Below, one piece after another: positions 30,339-40,424 of a DNA stretch of 64,000 bases; within the stretch, counting starts at the first letter, position 1; every line of letters begins with the position of its first letter. Position numbers and translations under genes: made by a program. This DNA is from Rhizobium rhizoryzae (GTDB taxonomy: Bacteria > Pseudomonadota > Alphaproteobacteria > Rhizobiales > Rhizobiaceae), in contig NZ_CP049250.1 of assembly GCF_011046895.1 (NCBI RefSeq), positions 2,640,501 to 2,704,500 of the forward strand, read 5' to 3'. The notes under the pieces are model-generated. The model was not told the DNA's origin. It saw only the letters and a program-made list of their open reading frames with translations, and made no database searches.

Positions 30339-30749
30339 ATGCGCACCGCGATGGTCATCATGACAATACTTGGCTGCGACGACAGCGCCACGGACTGCCA
30401 ATATGTGGCAACGCTTAATCAACGCTGGCCCAGCGTCGAACTATGCAATGCAGTTTCTGAAAAGGAATTAGGCCGGTTCGCCAATGTTTCCTACCCCGTC
30501 GTCATTGCCGTTTGCCAGGATCCGACCGTGGCGAGCGCATCCCCGACCGCACCGAAATCTACCGACACACCAGACGCCCCTGCACCGACACCGGAGGAAA
30601 CAAGGCAGGAGGAACAGTCGATGGCCGCCAAGGCCATGGACCGTGTAAAGACTATCCTGCCGACGCGAGATAACGTCGAGAGCCTGATCAAGGGACCGGT
30701 ACGGATTGTGGAAAGTGGGTATTCCTGGGTCGCCCAGCGACTGCGCTAG
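30339..30749 (+). CDS. Hypothetical protein with four cysteines and a Pro/Thr-rich linker
   Basis: 136 residues, start supported by AAGGAAG eight bases upstream. The first 60 residues hold four Cys (GCDDSATDCQYV, ELCNAV, AVCQD) and a likely beta-rich fold. A Pro/Ala/Thr linker follows, then a helical tail ending VESGYSWVAQRLR. There is no clear signal peptide. I do not recognise a named family. The stop codon shares a CTAG with the stop of the convergent DUF2336 gene. Confidence 0.7.
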   Translation: MRTAMVIMTILGCDDSATDCQYVATLNQRWPSVELCNAVSEKELGRFANVSYPVVIAVCQDPTVASASPTAPKSTDTPDAPAPTPEETRQEEQSMAAKAMDRVKTILPTRDNVESLIKGPVRIVESGYSWVAQRLR

Positions 30750-31879
30750 GCAGCGTAGGCAGTCTGCTCAGCGTAAGCGCGGGCCATATCCCTGTATTCC
30801 TGGCGCTGCAGTGACTCGACGATGTCGAGAAGCTCGTTGATGGTGGTGTAGGTATCAACCGTGCGCGGATACCGTTCGATCAATGCGTCGAAGATTCCCT
30901 CGCCGCTGCCTTGCACCTCCCGCAGTTTCTCGCGCCAGAGCATGGTCGCCTCGACAAAGACTTCCGAGATTTCACGAGACAAACCGCAGGATTCGTAGAG
31001 AGCGCGGATCGCATGCTTTCGGCCGGTTGCCATAATGGAGCGAACGCGACGATCGTCCAGGCCCGAAAGGTCCGTCATGGCAGCAGCAAAGAATTCAATC
31101 CGTCCCGAGCAGAGCGCGTGCATGAGAAAAGCCGAGGTGAGGCGCCCATCCTCACGCATCGTCTGCACCAGCAGCGGAATTTCATCCGACAGAGCGTTTC
31201 CGACGAGACGTAGCGTGGCGAGCGTAGCCGCCTCTTCAGTCAGGTATGCAATGCGCGGTGCACTCAACGTCGCCTGCACCAGCAGCGAACCGGCCAATGC
31301 GCGGCTGATTTCGCGGACGAGAACATCGCGCGCTTCCGCGGGGAGATCCTCGCGGTCCAGAAGCAGGTTCCGCACCTCGCAACTGCGGGCGTGGCGCTCT
31401 GCCAGCCGCTTGAGTACGTATCGGGAGAGATCGGCCGAATCGTTTTCCAACAGGATGACGGCCTCAGCCGTATCACCAATCTCGGCAATTGCTGCCGCGA
31501 CGCCGCGGCCCAGTTCAGGACGGGTCGCAATTAAACCGCGGGTCATGCTGGATCCTCGACCTGCAATGTCGACTAGATCCATATCCGTCAGTACCGGTGA
31601 AAACGTAATGACAGGACATGCGATATCCGGCTGGTCCTCAGCAAGTGCCAGCACCACGGCGCGTGGTGCTGACGGCTCTTCAGCAAGGCTCTCGGAAAGC
31701 GCGAAGCGAACGGCTGACGAAGGGTCATCCAGCAGGTGAATCATGGCATGCAAGGCCGCCTGCTTTTGCGGATCATCCGGACGGAGACGGAAGTAGGCCT
31801 TGGCCAAGGCGCGCGCTGCCTTGGCGCGATCTGCCGCGCCTGCTGTTTCCGCCCATCGCAAAAAAGCCTGGATAATCAA
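30746..31879 (-). CDS. DUF2336 domain protein
   Basis: Alpha-helical, HEAT-like protein of the alphaproteobacterial DUF2336 family, 377 residues. I place the start at the TTG at 31879, giving LIIQAFLRWAETAGAADRAKA, the usual family N-terminus; a GAGGTAGG site lies just upstream. A TTG at 31936 would add 19 atypical residues. The protein has repeated Ala/Leu-rich helical pairs and acidic surfaces. The function of the family is not established. It ends tail to tail with the preceding gene, overlapping by 4 bases. Confidence 0.8.
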   Translation of the reverse strand: MIIQAFLRWAETAGAADRAKAARALAKAYFRLRPDDPQKQAALHAMIHLLDDPSSAVRFALSESLAEEPSAPRAVVLALAEDQPDIACPVITFSPVLTDMDLVDIAGRGSSMTRGLIATRPELGRGVAAAIAEIGDTAEAVILLENDSADLSRYVLKRLAERHARSCEVRNLLLDREDLPAEARDVLVREISRALAGSLLVQATLSAPRIAYLTEEAATLATLRLVGNALSDEIPLLVQTMREDGRLTSAFLMHALCSGRIEFFAAAMTDLSGLDDRRVRSIMATGRKHAIRALYESCGLSREISEVFVEATMLWREKLREVQGSGEGIFDALIERYPRTVDTYTTINELLDIVESLQRQEYRDMARAYAEQTAYAA

Positions 31880-32139
31880 CTGACCTACCTCAAACGCCGG
31901 AGCGACTCTACGCTCTCCATTCGTCCATGAGGCCAAGCTAGTCAGAAATAGTTTACGATCGGTTCACCATACGCCTCAAGGATCGTGAAAAGAGGCGAAC
32001 AGCCTTCGAATATAATCAATTCCCAGCGTATGTGTGGGTCTTCAGAGCAACCCCTTCGCGCGTAGCAAGACAGAATTGGTCGCTCTCAGGCAAAACAGCC
32101 TGCACTATCGCATCAGACCCTACTAATACTCAAAGGTTT

Positions 32140-32745
32140 CTATCGAGTCGGCCGTTGCAGTTGAAAAACATCGCTGCCGCCATCCGCGTAATCCATGTAG
32201 CCCATGCGAGCAACTGGCTTGGCCAAGGCCATATCAATGCGACCATCTCGAACAATGATCTCACTGAGATGGATTCCGACTACCTGACCGAACACAATAA
32301 CCGACTCGGACATGGTTTCATTCAAGCCCTTCGGTCGAAGGACCTCCGTCACCTTGCATTCGAGCGCAGCATAGGCCTCGGCCACGTATGGAGCGTCCAC
32401 CAGCTCACCAAGTTTCGGCGTCAGTCCAGCGAGATCGAATTCGTTGACACCATAGGGCACCGGCGCAGAGGATGCGTTCATCGGTTCGACGAGATTGCGG
32501 CTGACGAGGCTTGCGGTGAAGACGCCCGTCTCTTCGGCGTTCCGGCTACTGTGTTTCGGCGTACTGGATGAGAACATCACTATCTTTGGATTGTCCGAGA
32601 CGATGTTGAAAAACGAATAGGGCGAGAGGTTCAGCGAACCATCCCTGCCCTTCGTACCGATCCACCCGATGGGTCGCGGCGCTACAATGGCCTTGAACGG
32701 GTCGTGCGCAAGACCATGCTGGTTGAGATCGGTGGTATAAAACAT
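32140..32745 (-). CDS. Flavin reductase family protein (FMN-binding split barrel)
   Basis: 201-residue flavoprotein. Family signatures are IVAPRPIGWIGTKGRDGSLN and SPYSFFNIVSDNPKIVMFSS, which form the FMN-binding split barrel. Members reduce flavin or nitro/quinone substrates, or supply FMNH2 to monooxygenases. Its start codon overlaps the stop of the nitroreductase gene by one base (TAATG), so the two flavoproteins are coupled. About 260 bases without a gene lie between it and the DUF2336 start. Confidence 0.87.
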   Translation of the reverse strand: MFYTTDLNQHGLAHDPFKAIVAPRPIGWIGTKGRDGSLNLSPYSFFNIVSDNPKIVMFSSSTPKHSSRNAEETGVFTASLVSRNLVEPMNASSAPVPYGVNEFDLAGLTPKLGELVDAPYVAEAYAALECKVTEVLRPKGLNETMSESVIVFGQVVGIHLSEIIVRDGRIDMALAKPVARMGYMDYADGGSDVFQLQRPTR

Positions 32746-33332
32746 TACTCGCTTCCCTCACCAACCCAGCTGACAATGTCCTTGAGTTCAGGGCGCGGAC
32801 GGTCGGTTTGCGGGAACGTCGTGGAGCCGATGTAAACCAGACCAGCGATTTTTTCTTCCGGCTTCACGCCAAGAACGGTCTTGGCATCGGCGTCATAGGC
32901 GACCCATTCGCTCAGCCAATTGGCGGCATAACCATGGGCATTGGCAGCCATGAACAGATTGAGGCAGACGGCGCCAGCAGACAATTCCTGTTCCCAGACC
33001 GGGATCTTGACGTGCTCCGCCGCAGTGCTGACCACAGCAATGACGACTGGAGAACGCGTCAAGCGCGACCGCTCGATCTGCCGGGCTTCTTCGGTCATTT
33101 CGGGGTTCTTCTTCAGCGCAATAGACAGAAGCTGCTCGCCAAGTTCTGCCCTCGCCTGTCCCCGATAAACGATGAAACGCCAGGGAGCGAGCTTGCCGTG
33201 ATCAGGAACGCGTGAGGTGAGCGTCAGGATCTGCTCCAGCTCGGTCCGGTCCGGGCCCGGTTCCGTCATCTGGAACGCAGGAATGGATCGACGCGTACTG
33301 AGATAATCGAAGAGTGGCTTCTGAATGGGCAT
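32745..33332 (-). CDS. Nitroreductase family protein (YdjA-like)
   Basis: FMN-dependent NAD(P)H oxidoreductase, 195 residues, of the short YdjA type. The N-terminal FMN-phosphate motif STRRSIPAF (about residues 11-20), PWRFIVYRG and the late [18 protein letters not shown] segments are present. It probably forms a homodimer with shared FMN sites. It is coupled to the downstream flavin reductase gene (TAATG). A role in reducing nitro compounds or quinones is likely; the physiological substrate is unknown. Confidence 0.9.
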   Translation of the reverse strand: MPIQKPLFDYLSTRRSIPAFQMTEPGPDRTELEQILTLTSRVPDHGKLAPWRFIVYRGQARAELGEQLLSIALKKNPEMTEEARQIERSRLTRSPVVIAVVSTAAEHVKIPVWEQELSAGAVCLNLFMAANAHGYAANWLSEWVAYDADAKTVLGVKPEEKIAGLVYIGSTTFPQTDRPRPELKDIVSWVGEGSE

Positions 33333-33427
33333 CCGACGACTCTGTGAATGGAGGGATCTTGAAATTGCCGCTAGGTTGGTTTTGAAGTGACGTTTCGGAA
33401 TTCAAGAGTCAACGGTCAGCAACCACT

Positions 33428-34396
33428 ATGAACGCAGTTTCTCGGAAGGTCTCGCTCTCGATGGCGCTGCTGGCGGCGCTTGCCCTGGCGCCATCCGCTC
33501 ATGCTCAGGACGCATTCCAGCCTTTCAAGCAGTTGGAAGGCACGCCAAAGATGCCGAAACTGAATGCTTTTACAGCGCCATCTGCCCGTAAGGTTCCCGC
33601 CCTGCGCGATGTGACGCTGGAAGCGAAGTTGACGGCAGATGGAACATCTCTCCAGACCGGGCTCAACTGGCGTGTATTCAGCCCGAGCGCCGGCCCGGAT
33701 GGCAAGCTTCAGCTTGTTGCCTCCTCGGAAGGCGGCGAAGCTCATCTTCAACTGGCGCCAGGTGATTATTTCGTCAACGTCGCATTCGGACGCGCTGGTA
33801 TCACAAAGCGACTGAGTGTTCCGGAAAATGGTGACGTCAAAAAGCTATCGTTTGTTCTTGATGCAGGCGGTCTTGTGTTGAATGCCGTTGCGGGCACTGA
33901 TCAACGGATACAGGCCAACAAGCTGAAGTTCTCGATCTATTCCGCGGAGGTGCGCGAAGACGGCGAGCGTGCGCTTGTGATGGCCAATGTGAAGCCGAAC
34001 ACGATCATCCGGCTGAATACCGGCACCTATCACATTGTTTCAGAATATGGCGATATCAACGCGAGCGTTCGGGCTGACCTTCAGGTCGAGGCAGGCAAAC
34101 TGACCGAGGCGACGCTGCAGCACAAGGCGGCGCAGATTACCCTCAAGCTTGTTTCTCAGCACGGCGGCGAAGCCGTGGCTGATACCGCATGGTCTGTGCT
34201 GACTGCCGGTGGCGACGTGGTGAGTGAAAGCGTCAGCGCTTTCACAACCATGGTGCTGGCGGAGGGCGAATATACCGCCGTCGCTCGCAACAAGGACAAG
34301 ATCTATCAACGAGAGTTCACCGTTCAGTCCGGCAAGAACGCGGATATCGAAGTTTCCATGAAGGAACAACAGGCGTCCGTCGTCGGTCAGGATTGA
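33428..34396 (+). CDS. Exported protein with three homologous beta repeats
   Basis: 322 residues. A signal peptide ends at AHA (about residue 26). After a short linker, three segments of about 75 residues repeat the same plan at roughly 60-135, 150-225 and 235-305. Each begins with a V-T-L/I-T-L strand (ALRDVTLEAKL, GGLVLNAVAG, AAQITLKLVS), contains WRVFSP/FSIYSA/WSVLTA, then PGDYFVNV/TGTYHIVS/EGEYTAVA, and ends in a short strand (KRLSV, ADLQV, REFTV). This resembles small carboxypeptidase-regulatory or Ig-like beta sandwiches. No enzyme motif is visible. A periplasmic or surface binding role is possible. It is divergent from the nitroreductase gene. Confidence 0.75.
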   Translation: MNAVSRKVSLSMALLAALALAPSAHAQDAFQPFKQLEGTPKMPKLNAFTAPSARKVPALRDVTLEAKLTADGTSLQTGLNWRVFSPSAGPDGKLQLVASSEGGEAHLQLAPGDYFVNVAFGRAGITKRLSVPENGDVKKLSFVLDAGGLVLNAVAGTDQRIQANKLKFSIYSAEVREDGERALVMANVKPNTIIRLNTGTYHIVSEYGDINASVRADLQVEAGKLTEATLQHKAAQITLKLVSQHGGEAVADTAWSVLTAGGDVVSESVSAFTTMVLAEGEYTAVARNKDKIYQREFTVQSGKNADIEVSMKEQQASVVGQD

Positions 34397-34421
34397 TCAC
34401 CGTGATCGCTTGAAACAAAAA

Positions 34422-34455
34422 AACCCCGGTGGATCGCTCCACCGGGGTTATTTGT
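34422..34455. terminator. Bidirectional terminator between the repeat protein and thrS
   Basis: A perfect 12-bp stem (AACCCCGGTGGA and complement, loop TCGC) is flanked by A-rich and T-rich runs on both sides. It serves both convergent genes. Confidence 0.92.
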
Positions 34456-34456
34456 T

Positions 34457-36478
34457 TTACTCGGCAGCCATCTTGCGTGCTGCCTGACGCCGCTTGACAT
34501 CCGGCGGCGTTGCTTCTTCCGAAAGCGATGCAACGGCATCTTCCAGCGACATCGGTGTCTGTGCCTGCGAACCCAGACGGCGGATGTTGACTGAGCGGTT
34601 TTCGGCTTCCTGACGACCACAGACAATGATGACCGGAACCTTCGTGACCGAATGCTCGCGGATCTTGTAGTTGATCTTCTCGTTGCGGAAGTCCTCTTCC
34701 ACAATCAGGCCCGCATCGCGCAGCTGCTGGGCAACCTCGCGGCCATAATCATCCGCATCGGAGGTGATCGTTGCGACGACCACCTGAAGCGGTGCGAACC
34801 ACAGCGGCATATGCCCGGCGAAGTTCTCGATCAGGATCCCGAGGAAGCGCTCCATCGAGCCGCAGATGGCGCGGTGGATCATGACAGGCTGGGTCTTTTC
34901 CGAGTTCGCATCGATGTAGAACGCACCGAAGCGCTCTGGCAGGTTGAAGTCCACCTGCGTCGTTCCGCACTGCCAGTCACGGCCAATTGCGTCCTTGAGA
35001 GTGTACTCGAACTTCGGCCCGTAAAATGCGCCCTCACCTGGCAATATTCCGGTTTTGATGCGTCCTCCAGACTGCTCTTCGATCGTCTTTAGAACATCCA
35101 TCATGACCGATTCCGCGCGGTCCCAAAGCTCATCGGATCCCACGCGCTTTTCCGGACGGGTGGAGAGCTTCACCACGACTTCCTTGAAGCCGAAGTCCTC
35201 ATAGACCGACAGGATGAGATCATTGATGCGCAGGCATTCGGCTGCCATCTGCTCTTCCGTGCAGAATACATGGGCATCGTCCTGCGTGAAGCCGCGAACG
35301 CGCATCAACCCATGCAATGCGCCGGATGCTTCGTAGCGATGAACGAGACCAAATTCCGCAAGGCGAACAGGCATTTCACGGTAAGACTTCAAGCCATGCT
35401 TGAAGATCTGGACGTGACCCGGGCAGTTCATCGGCTTCAAGGCGAAGACGCGATTATCGGCTTCCTTGTCATCCGGATGGGTAAACGCGTAAGCCGATTT
35501 CACGGCGAACATGTTTTCCTGATACCAGCCCCAGTGACCGGAGGTTTCCCATAGCGAGGCATCGAGAACCTGCGGCGCGTTGACCTCTTCATAGGTGTTG
35601 GCCAGACGGCGGCGCATGTAGGCGGTCAGGGTCTGGAACATGCGCCAGCCCTTGCCATGCCAGAACACGACGCCCGGACCTTCTTCCTGAAAATGGAACA
35701 GATCCATCTCGCGGCCAAGCTTGCGGTGATCGCGCTTCTCGGCTTCCGCAAGTACGTGCAGGTACTGATCCAGTTGCTCCTGCTCTGCCCAGGCTGTGCC
35801 GTAGATACGGGTCAGCATCGGACGGGTGGAATCACCGCGCCAATAGGCACCGGCCACCTTCATGAGCTTGAAGGCCGTCCCAATCTGTCCGGTCGAGGCC
35901 ATGTGCGGACCACGGCAAAGGTCGAACCAGTCGCCCTGAGCATAGATCTTGACGTCCTGATCTTCCGGGATCGCATCAACGAGCTCGACCTTGAAGCTCT
36001 CACCCTTGGCAGCAAACACATCCTTGGTCTTCTGGCGCGACCAGACTTCCTTGGTGAAGGGTTTGTTGCGACCAATGATCTCCTTCATTTTCTTTTCGAT
36101 CTTCGGCAGATCGTCGGGCGTGAAGGGCCAGTCTTCCTTGGTGTCTGGGTGAACGCGCTTGAAGTCGTAGTAGAAGCCGTTCTCGATCACCGGACCGATC
36201 GTGACCTGCGTGCCGGGCCAAAGCTCCTGGACGGCTTCCGCCATCACGTGCGCAGCATCATGGCGAATGAGTTCCAGAGCGCGCGGATCTGTGCGGGTAA
36301 TGATCTCGATCTTGCCATCGGAAACAGGGTCCGACAGGTCGCGGACTTCGCCGTCGATCGCAATGGCGATGGCCTTCTTGGCCAGCGACTTCGAAATCGA
36401 CTCAGCGACCGCAAGCCCGGTCGCACCGGCTTCATACGAACGGACAGAGCCATCAGGGAATGTGAGGGAAACAGACAT
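34457..36478 (-). CDS. thrS: Threonyl-tRNA synthetase
   Basis: Class II synthetase charging tRNA-Thr; 673 residues. Order of domains: TGS (residues 1-60, [19 protein letters not shown]), the editing domain with the HxxxH-like zinc site [12 protein letters not shown], the catalytic core with CPGHVQIF and the class II motifs (motif 2 near [21 protein letters not shown], motif 3 [12 protein letters not shown]) and the anticodon-binding C-terminal domain. The ATG at 36478 follows AAGGAGAAAACC. yidD lies 110 bases upstream on the same strand. Confidence 0.98.
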   Translation of the reverse strand: MSVSLTFPDGSVRSYEAGATGLAVAESISKSLAKKAIAIAIDGEVRDLSDPVSDGKIEIITRTDPRALELIRHDAAHVMAEAVQELWPGTQVTIGPVIENGFYYDFKRVHPDTKEDWPFTPDDLPKIEKKMKEIIGRNKPFTKEVWSRQKTKDVFAAKGESFKVELVDAIPEDQDVKIYAQGDWFDLCRGPHMASTGQIGTAFKLMKVAGAYWRGDSTRPMLTRIYGTAWAEQEQLDQYLHVLAEAEKRDHRKLGREMDLFHFQEEGPGVVFWHGKGWRMFQTLTAYMRRRLANTYEEVNAPQVLDASLWETSGHWGWYQENMFAVKSAYAFTHPDDKEADNRVFALKPMNCPGHVQIFKHGLKSYREMPVRLAEFGLVHRYEASGALHGLMRVRGFTQDDAHVFCTEEQMAAECLRINDLILSVYEDFGFKEVVVKLSTRPEKRVGSDELWDRAESVMMDVLKTIEEQSGGRIKTGILPGEGAFYGPKFEYTLKDAIGRDWQCGTTQVDFNLPERFGAFYIDANSEKTQPVMIHRAICGSMERFLGILIENFAGHMPLWFAPLQVVVATITSDADDYGREVAQQLRDAGLIVEEDFRNEKINYKIREHSVTKVPVIIVCGRQEAENRSVNIRRLGSQAQTPMSLEDAVASLSEEATPPDVKRRQAARKMAAE

Positions 36479-36587
36479 GGTTTTCTCCTTGAACCAGTCC
36501 CGCCAACGAATGCGGGTGGTGAATTGCGCTGCGCGGATGCAGCGATGAATCTGCGCGTCATAGAAAAAAACTCGCAGAACGTAAAGA

Positions 36588-36968
36588 TTACTGCGCTGAA
36601 TCTTCGCCCTTTGAGGCGGCTGCATATCGCCAGGGTGTCCACCATCGCTGGTGTTGAGGCCGGTTCTCCGGTACGGGATCCAGCCCGGACGAACCAAATG
36701 GCCCGCAACGGGCGAAACGATAGGCCGTCATCCAGGCCCCGAACCAGAGACCGTGACGCGCGACAGCCTCATAGCCGAACTCAGAACATGTGGGGATGTG
36801 ACGACAGGAATTTCCGATGAAGCCGGAGAGCGTCAATTGATAGAGGCGGATCAGGCCCATTCCGACAAGACGATCCGGCGTTTTGCGAAAAGGACCGGAC
36901 CAGTTCCGACCTCTTCTCCGCGGCTTTTCATCCTCGTCATCATGCAGACCAGAACAGTGCTGGCACAT
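36588..36968 (-). CDS. yidD: Membrane protein insertion efficiency factor YidD
   Basis: Small membrane-associated protein that helps YidC-dependent insertion; 126 residues. The family core [11 protein letters not shown] with [15 protein letters not shown] and the later GLDPVPE motif is intact. It has a rhizobial N-terminal extension with [14 protein letters not shown], which contains a Cys pair, and a basic stretch. It follows the IscU-like gene with a three-base gap. Confidence 0.92.
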   Translation of the reverse strand: MCQHCSGLHDDEDEKPRRRGRNWSGPFRKTPDRLVGMGLIRLYQLTLSGFIGNSCRHIPTCSEFGYEAVARHGLWFGAWMTAYRFARCGPFGSSGLDPVPENRPQHQRWWTPWRYAAASKGEDSAQ

Positions 36969-36971
36969 GCG

Positions 36972-37415
36972 TCAGACCGCCTGCGGCTGCGCTTTGGCTT
37001 CAATCTGATCGAGACAGTCTACCACGGCATCGAAGGTCAACATGGTCGAGGCATGTCGGGCCTTGTAGTCCTTCACGGGTTTCAGAACGCGCATTTCCTC
37101 AAAACGACCGACGGGTCCTTCACCACCTTCCTTCAGCATGGCCAGCATGTCCCGACGTGCCTGACGAATTTCGTCAACAGAGGCACCAACGACCACCCGC
37201 GCCATGGCCGATGAAGACGCCTGTCCCAAAGCGCAGGCGCGCACCTGATGTGCAAAGTCGGTCACGATCCCATTGCGCACCTTCAGGAAGACGCGCACCT
37301 TCGAGCCGCAGAGCTTCGAGTGCTTCTCGCTGGTCGCATCTGCATCATCGAGCGTACCGGCACGCTGGATGTTGCCTGCCAGTTCAAGAATTCGACTGTT
37401 GTAAATATCGTCCAT
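36972..37415 (-). CDS. IscU-like iron-sulfur assembly scaffold (divergent)
   Basis: 147-residue NifU_N/IscU-family protein. The three Cys of the cluster site appear at KLCGSKV, RACALGQ and VDCLDQ, but the Asp after the first Cys (C-G-D in IscU) is Ser, and the His before the third Cys is absent. This fits the alphaproteobacterial group usually annotated as scaffold proteins outside isc/suf operons. The ATG at 37415 is chosen because it starts the conserved MDDIYNSRILELAGNI. It is grouped with yidD three bases downstream, not with other iron-sulfur genes. Its role as a true scaffold is unproven. Confidence 0.8.
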   Translation of the reverse strand: MDDIYNSRILELAGNIQRAGTLDDADATSEKHSKLCGSKVRVFLKVRNGIVTDFAHQVRACALGQASSSAMARVVVGASVDEIRQARRDMLAMLKEGGEGPVGRFEEMRVLKPVKDYKARHASTMLTFDAVVDCLDQIEAKAQPQAV

Positions 37416-37683
37416 GCCGAAGAATCCTGACGCTACCTGCGTCGCTTGCCAGTGGACAGTGTGTGCTTCAGCCCGCCGACTGGTCGTCCATAGTCTCATG
37501 CTCTATATGATGACGGAAACGATCGGTTCAAGAAACATGTTTCGCCAAGTCTTCAATCGAGAGTAACTCGTATCTTGTAAAAAGGGATCCGACAGGTCAG
37601 ATAACGCGTAGCCTGCTTTGAACGTCATTGCAGTTCAAAGAACTTCGGCAGGTGCGGCCTTGAACCGCACGGGAGATATGAAC

Positions 37684-38292
37684 ATGGATTCAGTCGTGAA
37701 GAATTTCCCTGCGGGGCAGAAGCAACCTCGCCCGACACAGCAAGAGGCCGAGGATGCGGTGCGGGTTCTACTGCGCTGGGCCGGCGACGATCCGTCCCGC
37801 GAGGGCCTGATCGACACGCCGAAGCGCGTCGCCAAATCCTATCGTGAACTGTTCGGTGGTTACGACCAGTCACCGGAGGAAATTCTTGGCCGTACCTTCG
37901 AGGAGGTCGGCGGCTATGACGACATGGTCCTCGTAAAGGACATTCCGTTCTATTCCCATTGCGAGCACCACATGGTGCCAATTATCGGCAAGGCTCACGT
38001 GGCTTACCTGCCGAAGGGGCGTGTTCTGGGGCTCTCGAAGATAGCCCGCCTTGTGGAGGTGTTCGGCCGCCGATTGCAGACCCAGGAGAATATGACCGCA
38101 CAGGTTGCTCAGGCGATTCAGTCCGGTCTGGCACCGCGCGGCGTTGCGGTGATGATCGAGGCGGAGCACATGTGCATGGCCATGCGCGGCATCCAGAAGC
38201 AGGGCTCGACCACGCTTACGACGACATTTACCGGCGAATTCAAGGAAAAGGCTCAGGAACAGGCCCGTTTCCTCAGCATGATCCGTCGCTGA
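37684..38292 (+). CDS. folE: GTP cyclohydrolase I
   Basis: First enzyme of folate synthesis, converting GTP to dihydroneopterin triphosphate; 202 residues. Zinc ligands and the active site are seen in [12 protein letters not shown] and [10 protein letters not shown], with the [15 protein letters not shown] helix between. The ATG at 37684 has GGGAG eight bases upstream; an ATG at 37678 is too close to that site. hisI follows after 21 bases on the same strand. Confidence 0.97.
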   Translation: MDSVVKNFPAGQKQPRPTQQEAEDAVRVLLRWAGDDPSREGLIDTPKRVAKSYRELFGGYDQSPEEILGRTFEEVGGYDDMVLVKDIPFYSHCEHHMVPIIGKAHVAYLPKGRVLGLSKIARLVEVFGRRLQTQENMTAQVAQAIQSGLAPRGVAVMIEAEHMCMAMRGIQKQGSTTLTTTFTGEFKEKAQEQARFLSMIRR

Positions 38293-38313
38293 TACAGGCT
38301 TACAGAGAGTTTC

Positions 38314-38775
38314 ATGACCATCCAGTTTGAACCGGCACCCTCCGACAAAACGCAACTCGAGGGCAACGGTGTTTTCACGCCGCGCTTTGACGACCATGGT
38401 CTGGTAACTGCCATCGTGACAGACCATCGCGATGGTGAACTTCTGATGGTTGCCCACATGAACAGCGAGGCGCTGGCTCTCACTATCGAGACCGGAATCG
38501 CGCACTATTACAGCCGTTCGCGCGCAAAAATCTGGAAGAAGGGCGAAACATCCGGCAATCTTCAGAGCGTGGTCGAGCTTTTGACCGATTGCGATCAGGA
38601 TGCCGTGTGGCTGAAGGTGCAAGTGGCCGGACATGATGCCAGCTGCCACACCGGACGTCGCTCATGCTTCTATCGCGCTGTCGAACTTGTGGACGGCGAA
38701 GCAAAGGTAAGGATCGTTGATGAGCATCGTCATTTCGATCCGGACGCGATCTATTCGGACAAGGGAACCGATTAG
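38314..38775 (+). CDS. hisI: Phosphoribosyl-AMP cyclohydrolase
   Basis: Third step of histidine synthesis; 153 residues, monofunctional without a HisE domain as in other alphaproteobacteria. The metal-site motifs [12 protein letters not shown] (Asp cluster) and [11 protein letters not shown] (two Cys) are intact, as is the [14 protein letters not shown] loop. It is separate from the main his cluster and paired with folE; both enzymes open a purine ring by hydrolysis. The start is ATG at 38314. Confidence 0.96.
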   Translation: MTIQFEPAPSDKTQLEGNGVFTPRFDDHGLVTAIVTDHRDGELLMVAHMNSEALALTIETGIAHYYSRSRAKIWKKGETSGNLQSVVELLTDCDQDAVWLKVQVAGHDASCHTGRRSCFYRAVELVDGEAKVRIVDEHRHFDPDAIYSDKGTD

Positions 38776-38880
38776 GCAACTGCTTCGTTTTTCGGCAAGT
38801 CTGACGGACATGAACTGATTCTAAACCAGTGTCTGCGTTCAATGGTAGTCTGGCTTACATAGCCTGAAGGGCGGGATCAG

Positions 38881-39840
38881 ATGCTGAACTGGAACTGGAA
38901 TCGCGGTGAGGCTCCGACATCCGGAGCAGATGCAAATGGCGGCGGCAACAAGCCGCCTCATACTCCCGAACACAAACCCAAAAAGCCGAAGCTTGCTCTG
39001 GCACTGGGCGGCGGTGCCGCCAGAGGCTGGGCGCATATCGGTGTCCTACGCGCGCTGGAAGAGGCAGGCATCGAGGTCGGCATGGTTGCCGGCACTTCCA
39101 TCGGTGCGCTGGTGGGCGGTTGCTATCTCGCCGGCAAGCTTGATGAACTCGAAAACTTCGCGCGCTCGCTTACCATGCGGCGCATCGCCGGCCTGCTGGA
39201 TCTGACCATTGGCGGCGGCGGCTTGCTGGGTGGCATGCGGCTGACGAAACGCATGCAGGAGCATCTCGAAGACGTCGCTATCGAAGACCTTGATCGTCCG
39301 TTCGTGGCCGTCGCGACCGAACTTCACAGTGGTCACGAAGTCTGGATTACAAGTGGCTCGCTGATCACCGGCCTTCGCGCATCCTACGCCCTTCCCGGCA
39401 TTTTCGAGCCGGTGAAATGCAACAACCGCACGCTTGTGGACGGAGCACTGGTCAATCCCGTGCCGACATCTGTTTGCCGGGCCTATGAGCAACCGCTCGT
39501 GGTCGCTATCAATCTGAACTATGATATTTTCGGCCGATCCGCCGTCGTCAAACACAATGCGAGTGTCCAGCCTGTTCATCAGGGCCAGCACACAAAGGTT
39601 CAGGAAGCGCGAATTGGCATGACCGGCACGATGGTGCAGGCATTCAACATCATTCAGGAGCGAATCTCACGCGCGCGCCTGGCGGGAGACCCGCCCGATC
39701 TCGCGCTTCATCCACGCCTCAGCGATATAGGTCTTTCCGAATTTCACCGGGCCGGTGAAGCGATCGACCGCGGCTATCAGGAGGCCCAAAGCCGCATTAC
39801 CGAACTGAAGCGGATGCAGGAGATATTCACTCTTCCCTGA
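38881..39840 (+). CDS. Patatin-like phospholipase family protein (RssA-like)
   Basis: Predicted serine lipase/esterase, 319 residues. The oxyanion region GGGAARGWAHIGVL is at about residues 43-56, the nucleophile elbow GTSIG (Ser about 75) follows, and the catalytic Asp sits in VDGALVNPVP at about 186-195. The last 90 residues are helical. No signal peptide is seen, so it is cytoplasmic or membrane-associated. The substrate is unknown. It ends facing the CBS gene. Confidence 0.88.
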   Translation: MLNWNWNRGEAPTSGADANGGGNKPPHTPEHKPKKPKLALALGGGAARGWAHIGVLRALEEAGIEVGMVAGTSIGALVGGCYLAGKLDELENFARSLTMRRIAGLLDLTIGGGGLLGGMRLTKRMQEHLEDVAIEDLDRPFVAVATELHSGHEVWITSGSLITGLRASYALPGIFEPVKCNNRTLVDGALVNPVPTSVCRAYEQPLVVAINLNYDIFGRSAVVKHNASVQPVHQGQHTKVQEARIGMTGTMVQAFNIIQERISRARLAGDPPDLALHPRLSDIGLSEFHRAGEAIDRGYQEAQSRITELKRMQEIFTLP

Positions 39841-39844
39841 CAAA

Positions 39845-39868
39845 AGGCAGCCGCCCCACCGGGCGGCT
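39845..39868 (-). terminator. Hairpin after the CBS gene
   Basis: AGCCGCCC and GGGCGGCT form a perfect 8-bp stem around CACC, followed on the minus strand by GCCTTTTG. It lies in the 37-base gap between the two convergent genes. Confidence 0.65.
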
Positions 39869-39877
39869 GGTGTGTGT

Positions 39878-40315
39878 TCAGCTGGCGATATAGGCCCGGA
39901 TATGCTCGGCCTCGGCCTCAACTTCCTGAATGCGCGCCTTGACGACGTCGCCAATGGAAATGATGCCGGCAAGCTTGCCGCCGCTTTCCACAGGTACGTG
40001 ACGGAAGCGGCCACTGCTCATGATTTCCATGAGTTCGTTCAAGGTGGTTTCTTCCCGGCAGCGCGTCACAGACGTAGTCATTGCCGATGAAACCGGATTG
40101 GAAAGAGCCGCCGGACCCTCTTTCGCAACGCAACGGACAAGGTCACGCTCCGTGAAAATCCCGGCAATCCGGTCTTCGAGACTGGTGACGACAATTGCGC
40201 CGATGCGTTTCTGCTCCAGGATCTTTGCGACCTCCTCAATGGTCGCATCGCGTGACACGGTCACGACATCCCGGCCTTTTCTATCGAGCATGTGCTTCAC
40301 GGAGATAGACATCAA
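39878..40315 (-). CDS. CBS domain protein
   Basis: 145-residue protein composed of two CBS motifs (about 8-60 and 75-130). The segment AIVVTSLEDRIAGIFTERDLVR and its partner FRHVPVESGGKLAGIISIGDVVK are typical of the Bateman modules that bind adenine nucleotides. No other domain is attached. Such stand-alone CBS proteins are common in rhizobia and their targets are mostly unknown. The MITE-like element lies upstream. Confidence 0.9.
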   Translation of the reverse strand: MMSISVKHMLDRKGRDVVTVSRDATIEEVAKILEQKRIGAIVVTSLEDRIAGIFTERDLVRCVAKEGPAALSNPVSSAMTTSVTRCREETTLNELMEIMSSGRFRHVPVESGGKLAGIISIGDVVKARIQEVEAEAEHIRAYIAS

Positions 40316-40424
40316 TTCCTCCTATTGATCAGCTCTTCGAAACCTTCGATTCGCTCCTCCAAGCGTTTCGAAAGTCTTACGATGGTGCTCCTCAATAGAA
40401 CGGATTGCAAGCAGCGCAGGCCTC

